From Acidimicrobiia bacterium (GTDB taxonomy: Bacteria > Actinomycetota > Acidimicrobiia > IMCC26256): 5,440 nt of DNA. The stretch spans positions 1-5,440 of the forward strand of contig JALRDW010000137.1 in the NCBI GenBank assembly GCA_023262065.1, in the 5' to 3' direction. The notes beneath the pieces were generated by a model that saw nothing but the letters and a program-made list of their open reading frames with translations, was not told the origin of the DNA and did no database searches. Both the position numbers and the translations under genes were made by a program. Positions 1 through 5,440 of this stretch are shown here, in pieces (position 1 is the stretch's first letter; each line of letters opens with the position of its first letter).

Positions 1-164
1 CACTCGCGGTGACGCTCGCAGCACAGATGTACACCCGCGCCGCACCGGCGGGCGCGACCGGCGCGACCGGTACGACCGGGACGACCGGGACGACCGCCAC
101 CGGTACCTCGGGGGCGACCGGCGTATCCGGTGCGTCCGGGACGACGACGACCGGAGGGAACTGA
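1..164 (+). CDS. C-terminal fragment of a probable PilO-like type IV pilus assembly protein with a Gly-X-Thr tail
   Basis: The open frame enters from the left edge (first full codon at 3) and stops at TGA 162-164, giving 53 visible residues. The first dozen (LAVTLAAQMYTR) look like a final hydrophobic beta strand of the kind that ends PilO proteins. They are followed by a low-complexity tail: five Gly-Ala/Thr-Thr triplets, a two-residue break (Ala-Thr), five more Gly-X-Thr/Ser triplets, then TTTTGGN. PilO is an inner-membrane alignment protein that pairs with PilN between the pilus ATPase/platform and the outer parts of the machine. The assignment rests on the short strand and on the downstream PilP-like gene, which starts one base after this stop. 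No catalytic motif is visible. It could be another secreted or membrane protein with a Thr-rich tail; only the upstream sequence can settle this. Confidence 0.5.
   Translation, partial: LAVTLAAQMYTRAAPAGATGATGTTGTTGTTATGTSGATGVSGASGTTTTGGN
54..98 (+). repeat. 9-bp tandem repeat encoding Gly-Ala/Thr-Thr triplets
   Basis: Five consecutive 9-base units of the form RCGACCGGN run through the 3' end of the partial pilus-type gene: GCGACCGGC, GCGACCGGT, ACGACCGGG, ACGACCGGG and a degenerate ACGACCGCC. The third and fourth are identical. Looser Gly-X-Thr/Ser codon triplets continue to about 146. Because the unit is a multiple of three, gain or loss of units would change tail length without shifting the frame. 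Confidence 0.8.
153..158 (+). promoter_or_regulatory. Shine-Dalgarno site for the PilP-like gene
   Basis: GGAGGG lies seven bases before the GTG at 166 and inside the last codons of the preceding gene. It decides the start: the alternative in-frame GTG at 130 has no purine-rich site before it and would put 12 extra residues in front of the protein, within a region coding for the upstream gene's tail. Confidence 0.75.
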
Positions 165-165
165 C

Positions 166-711
166 GTGGCCGGCCAACCCCAGGACCGCAAGCGCCTCAT
201 CGTCCTCGGTGGGGTCGGCGGCGGACTCGTGCTGCTCCTGCTCGTCTTCCGTCTCGTGAGCGGCGGGGGCGGTGGTGACCCCATCGTGATCCCGACCGGC
301 GTCGTGCCGACCACGACGACCACGACGGTGGCGCCGCCCGATGTCCCGGGTGACTCGTTCGACGTGTTCGCGACCAAGGACCCGTTCGCCCCGGTGATCC
401 AGATCGACACCGGAGGTGCGACCGGAGCCTCGGGTGCGACCGGCGCGACGGGGACCGACGGCGGGGGCACCACGCCGAGCGGTGGCGGGACGACCCCGAG
501 CGCCGGCACGGCGGTCGCGGTGGTCGACGTCTTCGACCAGGCGGGAACGGCCACCGCAGTGATCCGTGTCGGCTCGACGGTCTACACGGTCACGGCGGGG
601 GAGACCTTCGCGACCTCGTACCAGGTGGTGAGCATCTCCGGGACCTGCGCCCAGTTGCTCTACGGGGACTCGCCGTTCCAGTTGTGCAAGGGCGAAGAGG
701 TCATCAAGTAA
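166..711 (+). CDS. PilP/GspC-like single-pass membrane protein, probable type IV pilus assembly component
   Basis: The protein has 181 residues from GTG 166. Seen in order: a short basic N-terminus (QDRKR, 6-10), one membrane helix (about 11-30), a Gly run, a Pro/Thr linker with six consecutive Thr (49-54) and APPD (56-59), the segment [13 protein letters not shown] (66-78), a Gly-X-Thr/Gly-rich tract (83-114), and a C-terminal beta-rich domain (about 116-181). That domain has the pattern of an alternating-strand barrel ([16 protein letters not shown]) and two cysteines (C161, C174) that could form an extracytoplasmic disulfide. A membrane anchor, a disordered linker with a 'DPF' motif and a small beta domain are the plan of PilP and GspC, which link the inner-membrane platform to outer parts of the pilus or secretion system. 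The position directly after a PilO-like tail supports this. The family match is inferred from architecture, not strong sequence identity; 'hypothetical membrane protein of a T4P cluster' is the safe reading. Confidence 0.6.
   Translation: MAGQPQDRKRLIVLGGVGGGLVLLLLVFRLVSGGGGGDPIVIPTGVVPTTTTTTVAPPDVPGDSFDVFATKDPFAPVIQIDTGGATGASGATGATGTDGGGTTPSGGGTTPSAGTAVAVVDVFDQAGTATAVIRVGSTVYTVTAGETFATSYQVVSISGTCAQLLYGDSPFQLCKGEEVIK
415..459 (+). repeat. Second Gly-X-Thr coding tract, in the PilP-like gene
   Basis: Five Gly triplets ([15 protein letters not shown]; residues 84-98) echo the tail of the upstream gene. The DNA units are more diverged than those at 54-98, with varied third positions, so the amino-acid pattern seems more conserved than the DNA. 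The tract is followed by a Gly/Thr/Pro linker containing GGGTTPS twice. Confidence 0.7.
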
Positions 712-727
712 CCCGTGGCACCACGGG
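712..727 (+). terminator. Hairpin directly after the PilP-like stop codon, possible terminator
   Basis: CCCGTGG, two bases, then CCACGGG forms a perfect 7-bp inverted repeat starting at the first base after TAA (usable as a 6-bp stem with a 4-base loop). No U-run follows, so it is not a classical intrinsic terminator. GC-rich actinobacteria often have such U-less hairpins at gene ends. It fits a boundary between the pilus and aro transcription units, but read-through cannot be excluded. Confidence 0.4.
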
Positions 728-771
728 ATCGGGCCGGCGGCAACGGGCCGGGTCCCGGACGGGTCCGCCGG

Positions 772-777
772 TAGGCT
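772..777 (+). promoter_or_regulatory. Candidate -10 element of the aro operon promoter
   Basis: TAGGCT matches the TANNNT form of housekeeping -10 boxes in high-GC actinobacteria. It sits in the only gap upstream of aroC, 34 bases before the GTG start, which would give a short leader of roughly 28 bases. No convincing -35 hexamer is seen 16-18 bases upstream; that area holds a direct repeat of GGGTCC at 750-755 and 761-766. The call rests on position and one hexamer. Confidence 0.35.
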
Positions 778-811
778 GGGCGGGCCCGCATCCCCGAACG
801 CAGGAGCGCAC

Positions 812-1990
812 GTGCTGCGGTACCTGACCGCCGGAGAGTCCCACGGTCCGGCCCTCGTGGTCGTCGTCGAGGGCCTCCCGGCCGGACTCCCCATCACCAT
901 CGAGGTCATCGGCGACGAACTCGCGCGCCGGCGGCTCGGGTACGGACGGGGTCCGCGCATGCGCTTCGAGCGCGATGACGTCGAGTTCCTCGGCGGCGTC
1001 CGCCACGGGACCACGCTCGGCTCGCCGCTCTCGATCATCATCCACAACACCGAGTGGCCGAAGTGGGAGCAGGTGATGAGCCCCGACCCGGTCGACGAGG
1101 ACGTCATCGCGTCGCTGGCCCGCAACGCCCCGCTCACCCGCCCCCGGCCCGGTCATGCCGACCTGGTGGGCATGCAGAAGTACGGGTTCGACGACGCGCG
1201 CAACGTGCTCGAGCGTGCGAGTGCCCGGGAGACGGCGGCCCGCTGCGCCGCCGGCGCGGTCGCCAAGGCTCTCCTCGCCGAACTCGGGACCACCGTCATC
1301 AGCCACGTCGTGCGGATGGGGGAGGCCGCGGTGCCCGCCGACGCCGCCCGCCCCGGTCCCGAGGACCTCGCCCGCATCGACGACTCGCCGGTGCGGTGCT
1401 TCGACCCGGACAGCGAGGCCGCGATGATCGCCGCGGTCGAGGGCGCCTCCAAGGCCGGCGACTCCCTCGGCGGCATCGTGGAGGTGCTCGGGTTCGGGGT
1501 CACGCCGGGCCTCGGCTCGCACGTGCACTGGGATCGCAAGATCGACGGACTCCTCGCGCAGGCGCTCATGAGCATCCAGGCGATGAAGGGAGTCGAGATC
1601 GGCGACGGCTGGGCGATCGCGGCGCGCCGGGGGAGCGAGGCCCACGACGAGATCCTGTGGGACGACGCCGCGGGCTACTCGCGTGCCTCCCACCGGGCGG
1701 GGGGGACCGAGGGCGGCATGACCACCGGCGATCTGCTCGTCGCCCGGGTCGCGATGAAGCCCCTCGCATCGCTCAACAAGCCGGTGCTGCGCACGGTCGA
1801 TACCGAGACCAAGGAACAGACGGTCTCGTGGAAGGAGCGCACCGACGTCACCGCCGTACCGGCGGCCGGTGTCGTCGCCGAGACGATGACCGCCCTCGTG
1901 CTCGCGACCGAGGTCACCCGCAAGTTCGGGGGCGACTCGCTCGCCGAACTCAGGCGCAACCACGACGCGTACCGCGCGTCGCTGCGGTGA
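812..1990 (+). CDS. aroC: Chorismate synthase
   Basis: This enzyme converts 5-enolpyruvylshikimate-3-phosphate to chorismate, the last shikimate-pathway step and the branch point to Phe, Tyr, Trp, folate and quinones. It needs reduced FMN although the reaction has no net redox change. The 392 residues are full length. Visible signatures: GESHG (8-12) with H11, [12 protein letters not shown] (39-50), [17 protein letters not shown] (109-125) with the second conserved His H115, ASARETAAR (136-144), GVEIGDGW and [10 protein letters not shown] (297-306), most of them around the FMN/substrate pocket. The sequence style is close to mycobacterial chorismate synthase ([17 protein letters not shown]). 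GTG 812 is chosen because AGGAG at 802-806 lies five bases upstream and the N-terminus [12 protein letters not shown] matches the family. It is the first gene of the operon, and its stop overlaps the aroK start by four bases. Confidence 0.97.
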   Translation: MLRYLTAGESHGPALVVVVEGLPAGLPITIEVIGDELARRRLGYGRGPRMRFERDDVEFLGGVRHGTTLGSPLSIIIHNTEWPKWEQVMSPDPVDEDVIASLARNAPLTRPRPGHADLVGMQKYGFDDARNVLERASARETAARCAAGAVAKALLAELGTTVISHVVRMGEAAVPADAARPGPEDLARIDDSPVRCFDPDSEAAMIAAVEGASKAGDSLGGIVEVLGFGVTPGLGSHVHWDRKIDGLLAQALMSIQAMKGVEIGDGWAIAARRGSEAHDEILWDDAAGYSRASHRAGGTEGGMTTGDLLVARVAMKPLASLNKPVLRTVDTETKEQTVSWKERTDVTAVPAAGVVAETMTALVLATEVTRKFGGDSLAELRRNHDAYRASLR

Positions 1991-2514
1991 CGACCCCGGC
2001 GTCGACGCGCCACCTCGTGCTCGTCGGCCTCATGGGTGCGGGGAAGTCCACCGTGGGTGCGGCCTGCGCCGAGCGCCTCCATCGACCCCTGCTCGACACC
2101 GACCACCTCGTGGAGACCGCCGCAGGCCGATCCGTCCGGGAGATCTTCGACGCCGAGGGCGAGGCCGGGTTCCGCGCGCTCGAACGGGATGCGGTCGAAC
2201 GGGCCGCCGACGGCGACCCAGCCGTCATCGCGTGCGGCGGCGGGGTCGCGGTCGATCCCGCCAACCGCGCCGTGCTGCGGGACCGTGGCTTCGTCGTGTG
2301 GCTCGATGCGCCGGTGGACGCGCTCGCCGACCGGGCCTCGCGTGCCCCGGGGGTGCGACCCCTGCTCGCCGTCGGCGATCCGGTCGCCACGCTCGAGCGG
2401 CTGGCGGATGAACGCCACGATGCCTACGCGGGGATCGCCCACGTCCGGATCGACACCGCCGACCGATCGGTCGCCGCAGTGGCGGACCTCGTGCTCGAGG
2501 CGTTCGGAGCATGA
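1987..2514 (+). CDS. aroK: Shikimate kinase
   Basis: This cytoplasmic enzyme phosphorylates the 3-hydroxyl of shikimate with ATP. The 175 residues from GTG 1987 match the usual 165-185. It is a P-loop NMP-kinase-like fold: Walker [10 protein letters not shown] (14-22), DTD (37-39; the first Asp near Mg, the second binding shikimate), FRALE with R63, the GGG triplet (84-86) that contacts shikimate, RPLL in the lid with R124, and a RHDAY segment near the C-terminus for the adenine/phosphate side. The start overlaps the aroC stop as GTGA with no Shine-Dalgarno sequence, so ribosomes terminating on aroC probably reinitiate here. The frame stays open far upstream, but that part is only a shadow of aroC and lacks kinase sequence. 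The gene ends in ATGA with aroB. A gluconate kinase is the main lookalike; the DTD/GGG/RPLL set and the neighbours rule it out. Confidence 0.96.
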   Translation: MTTPASTRHLVLVGLMGAGKSTVGAACAERLHRPLLDTDHLVETAAGRSVREIFDAEGEAGFRALERDAVERAADGDPAVIACGGGVAVDPANRAVLRDRGFVVWLDAPVDALADRASRAPGVRPLLAVGDPVATLERLADERHDAYAGIAHVRIDTADRSVAAVADLVLEAFGA

Positions 2515-3602
2515 GCACTCGCGCGGTGCCCGTGGCCGTTGCGACTCCCTACGACGTGCACGTCGGACCCGGCGCGCTCGGTCTCGCGGCGACGGTGCTG
2601 GCCGGTCGCCGGCGGGTCGCGATCGTGAGTCAGGCTGCGATCGCCGACCGGTACCTCGATGCGGTCCGGTCCGGGCTCGGCGAGTGCGAGGTGTTCCTCA
2701 TGGGGGACGGTGAGGAGGCCAAGTCGCTGGCGACCGTCGAGCACCTGTGCCGCGGGTTCGCGGCGTGGGGTCTGCTGCGGGGCGACGCCGTGCTCGCGCT
2801 CGGCGGCGGCGTGGTCGGCGACACCGCAGGGTTCGCCGCATCCGTCTACTACCGCGGGGTCGACGTCGTGCAGGCGCCGACCACACTGCTCGCACAGGTC
2901 GATGCGGCGATCGGCGGCAAGACCGCGGTGAACATCCCCGAGGGTAAGAACCTCGTCGGCGCGTTCCACCAGCCGATCGCGGTCCTCGCCGACACCTCGA
3001 CGCTCGCGTCGTTGCCGGATCGGGAGTACCGCGGCGGTCTCGGCGAGGTCGCCAAGTACGCGCTCCTCGCGGATCCGGCCACCGAGCAGGGTGGGATCAA
3101 CGCGCTGCTCCGGGAGCACACGGGCGCCGTACTCGCCCGCGACCCGGGGATCCTCGGCGACCTGGTGGCCCACTGCGCGGGGATGAAGGCGGGCGTCGTC
3201 GCCGCCGACCCGCACGAGCGCACCGGGGTCCGGGCCACGCTCAACCTCGGCCACACCCTCGCCCACGCCCTCGAGACCACGGGAGGGTACGGGCTCACCC
3301 ACGGCGAGGCCGTGGCGATCGGACTGGTCTTCGCCGGTGAGCTCACCGGCGCATGCGAGCGCGTCGGGCTCGACACGGTCGACCGGTACCAGGCCCTGCC
3401 GGCCTCGCTCGGTCTGCCCACCGCCGTGCCCGGCGGTGAGGCGCTCCGGGCCGAGGATCTGCTCGCCGTGATGCGTCGGGACAAGAAGGCGGCGGGCGGG
3501 CTCACGTTCGTGCTGCCCGGCCCCGACGGCGTGACCCTCGTCGACGATCCGCCGCCCGCCGCGCTCGCGCACGCGTTCGCGGCCGTCGGCGTGGGAGGCT
3601 GA
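2511..3602 (+). CDS. aroB: 3-dehydroquinate synthase
   Basis: This enzyme cyclises DAHP to 3-dehydroquinate, the second shikimate-pathway step, using NAD+ and a divalent metal (usually Zn or Co). The 363 residues are normal length. Visible: GDGEEAKSL (65-73), the NAD-binding GGGVVGDTAGF (98-108), APTTLLAQVDAAIGGKTAVN (122-141), GKNLVGAFHQP (145-155), and the metal ligands E179 (GLGEVAKYA), H248 (NLGHTLAHALE) and H264 (THGEAVAIG), followed by RDKKAAGG (323-330). These separate it from glycerol dehydrogenases and aminoDHQ/2-epi-5-epi-valiolone-type homologues, an assignment the aro neighbours support. The ATG start overlaps the aroK stop (ATGA), consistent with coupled translation. A Pro-Pro-Pro run occurs near the C-terminus (347-349). 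Confidence 0.97.
   Translation: MSTRAVPVAVATPYDVHVGPGALGLAATVLAGRRRVAIVSQAAIADRYLDAVRSGLGECEVFLMGDGEEAKSLATVEHLCRGFAAWGLLRGDAVLALGGGVVGDTAGFAASVYYRGVDVVQAPTTLLAQVDAAIGGKTAVNIPEGKNLVGAFHQPIAVLADTSTLASLPDREYRGGLGEVAKYALLADPATEQGGINALLREHTGAVLARDPGILGDLVAHCAGMKAGVVAADPHERTGVRATLNLGHTLAHALETTGGYGLTHGEAVAIGLVFAGELTGACERVGLDTVDRYQALPASLGLPTAVPGGEALRAEDLLAVMRRDKKAAGGLTFVLPGPDGVTLVDDPPPAALAHAFAAVGVGG
3593..3598 (+). promoter_or_regulatory. Shine-Dalgarno site for aroQ
   Basis: GGGAGG inside the last codons of aroB is nine bases before ATG 3608 and only three before ATG 3602. The spacing favours 3608, which also gives the standard AroQ N-terminus. The site suggests aroQ is initiated partly on its own, unlike aroK and the downstream peptidase, which have no such site. 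Confidence 0.6.
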
Positions 3603-3607
3603 TGGGG

Positions 3608-4048
3608 ATGGCGACGATCCTGCTCCTCTCCGGACCGAACCTCAACCTGCTCGGGGCCCGGCAACCCGAGATCTATGGCACCGACACGCTCGAGGACCTC
3701 GTGGGCGACGCGCGTGCCGCGGCCGAGGCGGCCGGTCACTCACTCGAGCACCTCCAGTCGAACCGCGAGGGCGACCTCATCGACGCGATCCAGGGTGCAC
3801 GCGGCCGGTGCGCGGCGATCATCATCAACCCCGGTGCGTTCACGCACTCGTCGTACGCGATCGCCGACGCACTCGCTGCGTTCGACGGCGTGAAGGTCGA
3901 GCTCCACATCTCGAACCCGAGCGCGCGGGAGGAATGGCGCCGCACGTCGGTCGTCGCCCCCTACGTCACCGGCACCGTCGCCGGCTTCGGGCGCGCCGGC
4001 TACCCGCTCGCGGTCACCGCCGCCGTCGACGCGATGGCCCGCCCGTGA
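3608..4048 (+). CDS. aroQ: Type II 3-dehydroquinate dehydratase
   Basis: This enzyme dehydrates 3-dehydroquinate to 3-dehydroshikimate (third pathway step). Type II enzymes are small flavodoxin-like dodecamers that act by anti elimination, unrelated to the Schiff-base type I AroD. The 146 residues from ATG 3608 match the family. Visible: SGPNLNLLGARQPEIYG (8-24) with R18 and the catalytic Tyr Y23 on the lid loop, QSNREGDLIDAI (50-61), INPGAFTHSSYAIADAL (73-89) with N74 and H80, ELHISNPSARE (98-108) with the catalytic H100, and R111. All active-site residues of the mycobacterial enzyme have a counterpart. ATG 3602, which overlaps the aroB stop as TGATG, would add two residues (Met-Gly) and cannot be excluded. 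The stop overlaps the next start as GTGA. Confidence 0.96.
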   Translation: MATILLLSGPNLNLLGARQPEIYGTDTLEDLVGDARAAAEAAGHSLEHLQSNREGDLIDAIQGARGRCAAIIINPGAFTHSSYAIADALAAFDGVKVELHISNPSAREEWRRTSVVAPYVTGTVAGFGRAGYPLAVTAAVDAMARP

Positions 4049-5157
4049 TCCCCGCGCTGCCCCGGGTCGACGTCTCAGACCGCATCGCCCGTCTGCGGGC
4101 CGCGCTCGCCGACGAGGGCGCGGACGCGATCCTCGTCACCCGACTCCCGAACATCCGCTACCTCACCGGCTTCACGGGTTCGGCGGCGATGGCCCTCATC
4201 ACGGCGACCGACGGACTCTTCGTCACCGACGGCCGGTACCGCGAGCAGTCGGCGGAGCAGCTCGGTGCCGCCGGCTGCCCGCTGGAGATCGCCATCGGCC
4301 TCGGTGCCGACGACCAACGCGACCACCTGCGTCGCGTGGCCGACCGAGCCGGGGTGGGGCGCCTGCTCCTCGAGGCGGGTGGGGTCACCTGGGCCCAGGC
4401 CCGGGACCTCGCGGACCGCTGGTTCCCGGACCTCGAGGTCCTCCCGGGCGATCCGATCGTCGAGACGCTGCGGATGGTGAAGGAGCCGGCGGAGATCGAG
4501 CGCATCCGCGCCGCCTGCCACATCGCCGACGACGCCCTGGCGTCCCTGCTGGAGCGCCTCGGCACCGGGATCACCGAGCGCGCGTTCGCGCTCGAGCTCG
4601 AGGTCGCGATGCGCGAGCGCGGGGCCGACGGCAACTCCTTCGATCCCATCGTGGCCTCCGGGCCGAACGGCGCCAAGCCCCACGCCCGACCGAGCGACCG
4701 GGTGGTCGGACGGGGCGAGCTCGTCGTCATCGACTTCGGATGCATCGTCGATGGGTACTGCTCCGACATGACCCGCACGGTGAGCGTCGGTGAACCATCG
4801 CCCGAGGCCCGGCACATGTGGGAGGTCGTGCACGAGGCCCAGGCCGCGGGTCGTGACGCAGTGGCGGCCGGGGTCGAGGCGGCGGCGGTCGATCGCGTCT
4901 GCCGTGAGATCATCGCCGCGGCCGGCTGGGCCGAGGCGTTCGCCCACGGCACCGGCCACGGCGTGGGGATCGAGATCCACGAGGACCCGAGGGTCTCGCA
5001 GGCCTCGAGTGCTACCTTGCTGCCCGGTCACATCGTGACCGTCGAACCGGGCGTCTACCTCCCCGGCATCGGCGGTGTGCGACTCGAGGACACCGTCGCC
5101 GTCACCGAGGGCGGCTGCGATCCGCTGACCGCCTTCCCCAAGCACCTCGTCGTCTGA
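4045..5157 (+). CDS. pepQ: M24 family Xaa-Pro peptidase (aminopeptidase P / prolidase type)
   Basis: This is a cytoplasmic metallopeptidase of the M24B ('pita-bread') family, which removes N-terminal residues before proline or splits X-Pro dipeptides. The 370 residues comprise a creatinase N-domain (about 10-135; [16 protein letters not shown] at 33-48) and a catalytic domain (about 147-370). The dinuclear metal ligands are all present: D230 (VIDFG), D241 (YCSDMTRT), H305 (HGTGHGVG), E334 (VEPGVY) and E348 (RLEDT); H213 in [10 protein letters not shown] is the conserved substrate-side His. The start is GTG 4045, overlapping the aroQ stop by four bases with no Shine-Dalgarno sequence; the open frame upstream is a shadow of aroQ. 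Length and neighbourhood match the peptidase found between aroQ and efp in many Gram-positive genomes. Whether it prefers dipeptides (PepQ) or longer peptides (PepP) cannot be read from sequence, so the symbol is provisional. Confidence 0.9.
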   Translation: MIPALPRVDVSDRIARLRAALADEGADAILVTRLPNIRYLTGFTGSAAMALITATDGLFVTDGRYREQSAEQLGAAGCPLEIAIGLGADDQRDHLRRVADRAGVGRLLLEAGGVTWAQARDLADRWFPDLEVLPGDPIVETLRMVKEPAEIERIRAACHIADDALASLLERLGTGITERAFALELEVAMRERGADGNSFDPIVASGPNGAKPHARPSDRVVGRGELVVIDFGCIVDGYCSDMTRTVSVGEPSPEARHMWEVVHEAQAAGRDAVAAGVEAAAVDRVCREIIAAAGWAEAFAHGTGHGVGIEIHEDPRVSQASSATLLPGHIVTVEPGVYLPGIGGVRLEDTVAVTEGGCDPLTAFPKHLVV

Positions 5158-5174
5158 CCCGAGAAGGGCCCCTC

Positions 5175-5440
5175 GTGAGCATCTCCACCAACGACCTCAA
5201 GAACGGCATGGCGCTCAACCTCCCGGAGGGACTCGTCACCGTGGTCGAGTTCCAGCACGTCAAGCCGGGCAAGGGCGGCGCGTTCGTGCGGACCAAGCTC
5301 AAGAACTACCGGACCGGTGCGGTGGTCGACAAGACCTTCCGGGCCGACGAGAAGGTGCCGCTGGCGATCATCGACAAGCGGGAGATGCAGTACCTGTACC
5401 GCGAGGGTGCGGACTACGTCTTCATGGACACCTCGTCGTA
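5175..5440 (+). CDS. efp: Elongation factor P, N-terminal part (runs off the window)
   Basis: EF-P binds between the P and E sites of the ribosome and speeds peptide-bond formation at consecutive prolines. Eighty-eight codons of an expected roughly 185 are visible: the KOW-like N-terminal domain ([46 protein letters not shown], in overlapping parts at 3-47) and the start of the middle OB domain ([21 protein letters not shown]). The tip of the loop that reaches the peptidyl-transferase centre is KPGKGGA with K33 at its apex, the position beta-lysylated in E. coli. GTG 5175 is chosen because AAGGG at 5164-5168 is six bases upstream and the N-terminus fits the family. It lies 17 bases after the peptidase stop, so it is probably in the same operon. 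Confidence 0.95.
   Translation, partial: MSISTNDLKNGMALNLPEGLVTVVEFQHVKPGKGGAFVRTKLKNYRTGAVVDKTFRADEKVPLAIIDKREMQYLYREGADYVFMDTSS

Noticed and set aside
51..146. Repeats considered as a CRISPR array or regulatory DNA repeat
   Set aside because: Units are 9 bases without spacers and lie in frame with Gly-X-Thr codons; the pattern is explained by the protein tail.
130..165. Earlier in-frame GTG start for the PilP-like protein
   Set aside because: There is no Shine-Dalgarno sequence before 130, while GGAGGG is well spaced from GTG 166. The 12 added residues overlap the upstream gene's Gly-X-Thr tail region.
780..789. Perfect 10-bp palindrome GCGGGCCCGC near the predicted aro transcription start
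   Set aside because: At this GC content a 5-bp perfect half-site is expected about every few hundred bases; there is no second copy or other support for an operator.
704..1963. Long minus-strand open frame (419 codons) opposite aroC
   Set aside because: It is the frame shadow of a high-GC gene: composition is dominated by Arg/Gly/Asp/His with no domain pattern, while the + strand encodes unmistakable chorismate synthase.
1054..1986. Upstream extension of the shikimate kinase frame across aroC, as a possible fusion
   Set aside because: The translation before residue 1 of AroK is Arg-rich shadow sequence of aroC; the kinase begins naturally at the GTGA overlap.
2424..3572. Long minus-strand open frame opposite aroB
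   Set aside because: The same effect of high GC on the antisense strand; no recognisable motif and no start signal, and it overlaps a fully conserved enzyme gene.
4075..5145. Long minus-strand open frame opposite the M24 peptidase
   Set aside because: Low-information Arg/Gly/Asp/Val-rich translation without motifs; the + strand has all five metal ligands of the peptidase.

Overview
This window comes from a high-GC genome (about 70% G+C by eye) and all genes lie on the + strand. It covers the junction between the end of a type IV pilus (T4P) assembly cluster and a shikimate/chorismate operon, followed by an X-Pro peptidase and elongation factor P. The gene order, frequent GTG starts, the AroC sequence style and the EF-P loop suggest an Actinomycetota member. 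An Acidimicrobiia-like or related T4P-bearing lineage is plausible, but the exact taxon is inference.

Layout. Positions 1-164 hold the C-terminus of a probable PilO-like pilus protein, ending in a collagen-like Gly-X-Thr tail encoded by 9-bp repeats. Positions 166-711 encode a small single-pass membrane protein with a 'KDPF' motif and a C-terminal beta-rich domain, resembling PilP/GspC-type pilus alignment proteins; it also carries a Gly-X-Thr tract. A 100-bp intergenic region (712-811) has a hairpin directly after the stop codon and a possible -10 element. Then come aroC (812-1990), aroK (1987-2514), aroB (2511-3602), aroQ (3608-4048, or from 3602), a pepQ/pepP-type M24 peptidase (4045-5157) and the start of efp (5175 to the window edge). 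Genes from aroC to the peptidase overlap or nearly abut (GTGA, ATGA, GTGA junctions), which indicates one translationally coupled operon. No gene-free stretch exceeds 100 bp.

How the genes work together. AroB makes 3-dehydroquinate, AroQ (type II) dehydrates it to 3-dehydroshikimate, AroK phosphorylates shikimate and AroC makes chorismate. The synthase aroA and the shikimate dehydrogenase aroE are not in the window. The M24 peptidase and EF-P are linked by proline: one cleaves X-Pro peptides and the other relieves ribosome stalling at proline runs. The pilus genes are functionally separate, but T4P genes next to aro genes is an old, recurrent arrangement (pilMNOPQ-aroKB in proteobacteria). 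Here the secretin gene pilQ is missing from the junction, as expected for a cell without an outer membrane.

The aro/peptidase/efp part is ordinary, well-conserved metabolism. The least explained material is the pair of pilus-type proteins with Thr-rich, collagen-like tracts at 1-711. I see no mobile elements, CRISPR arrays, RNA genes or minus-strand genes.
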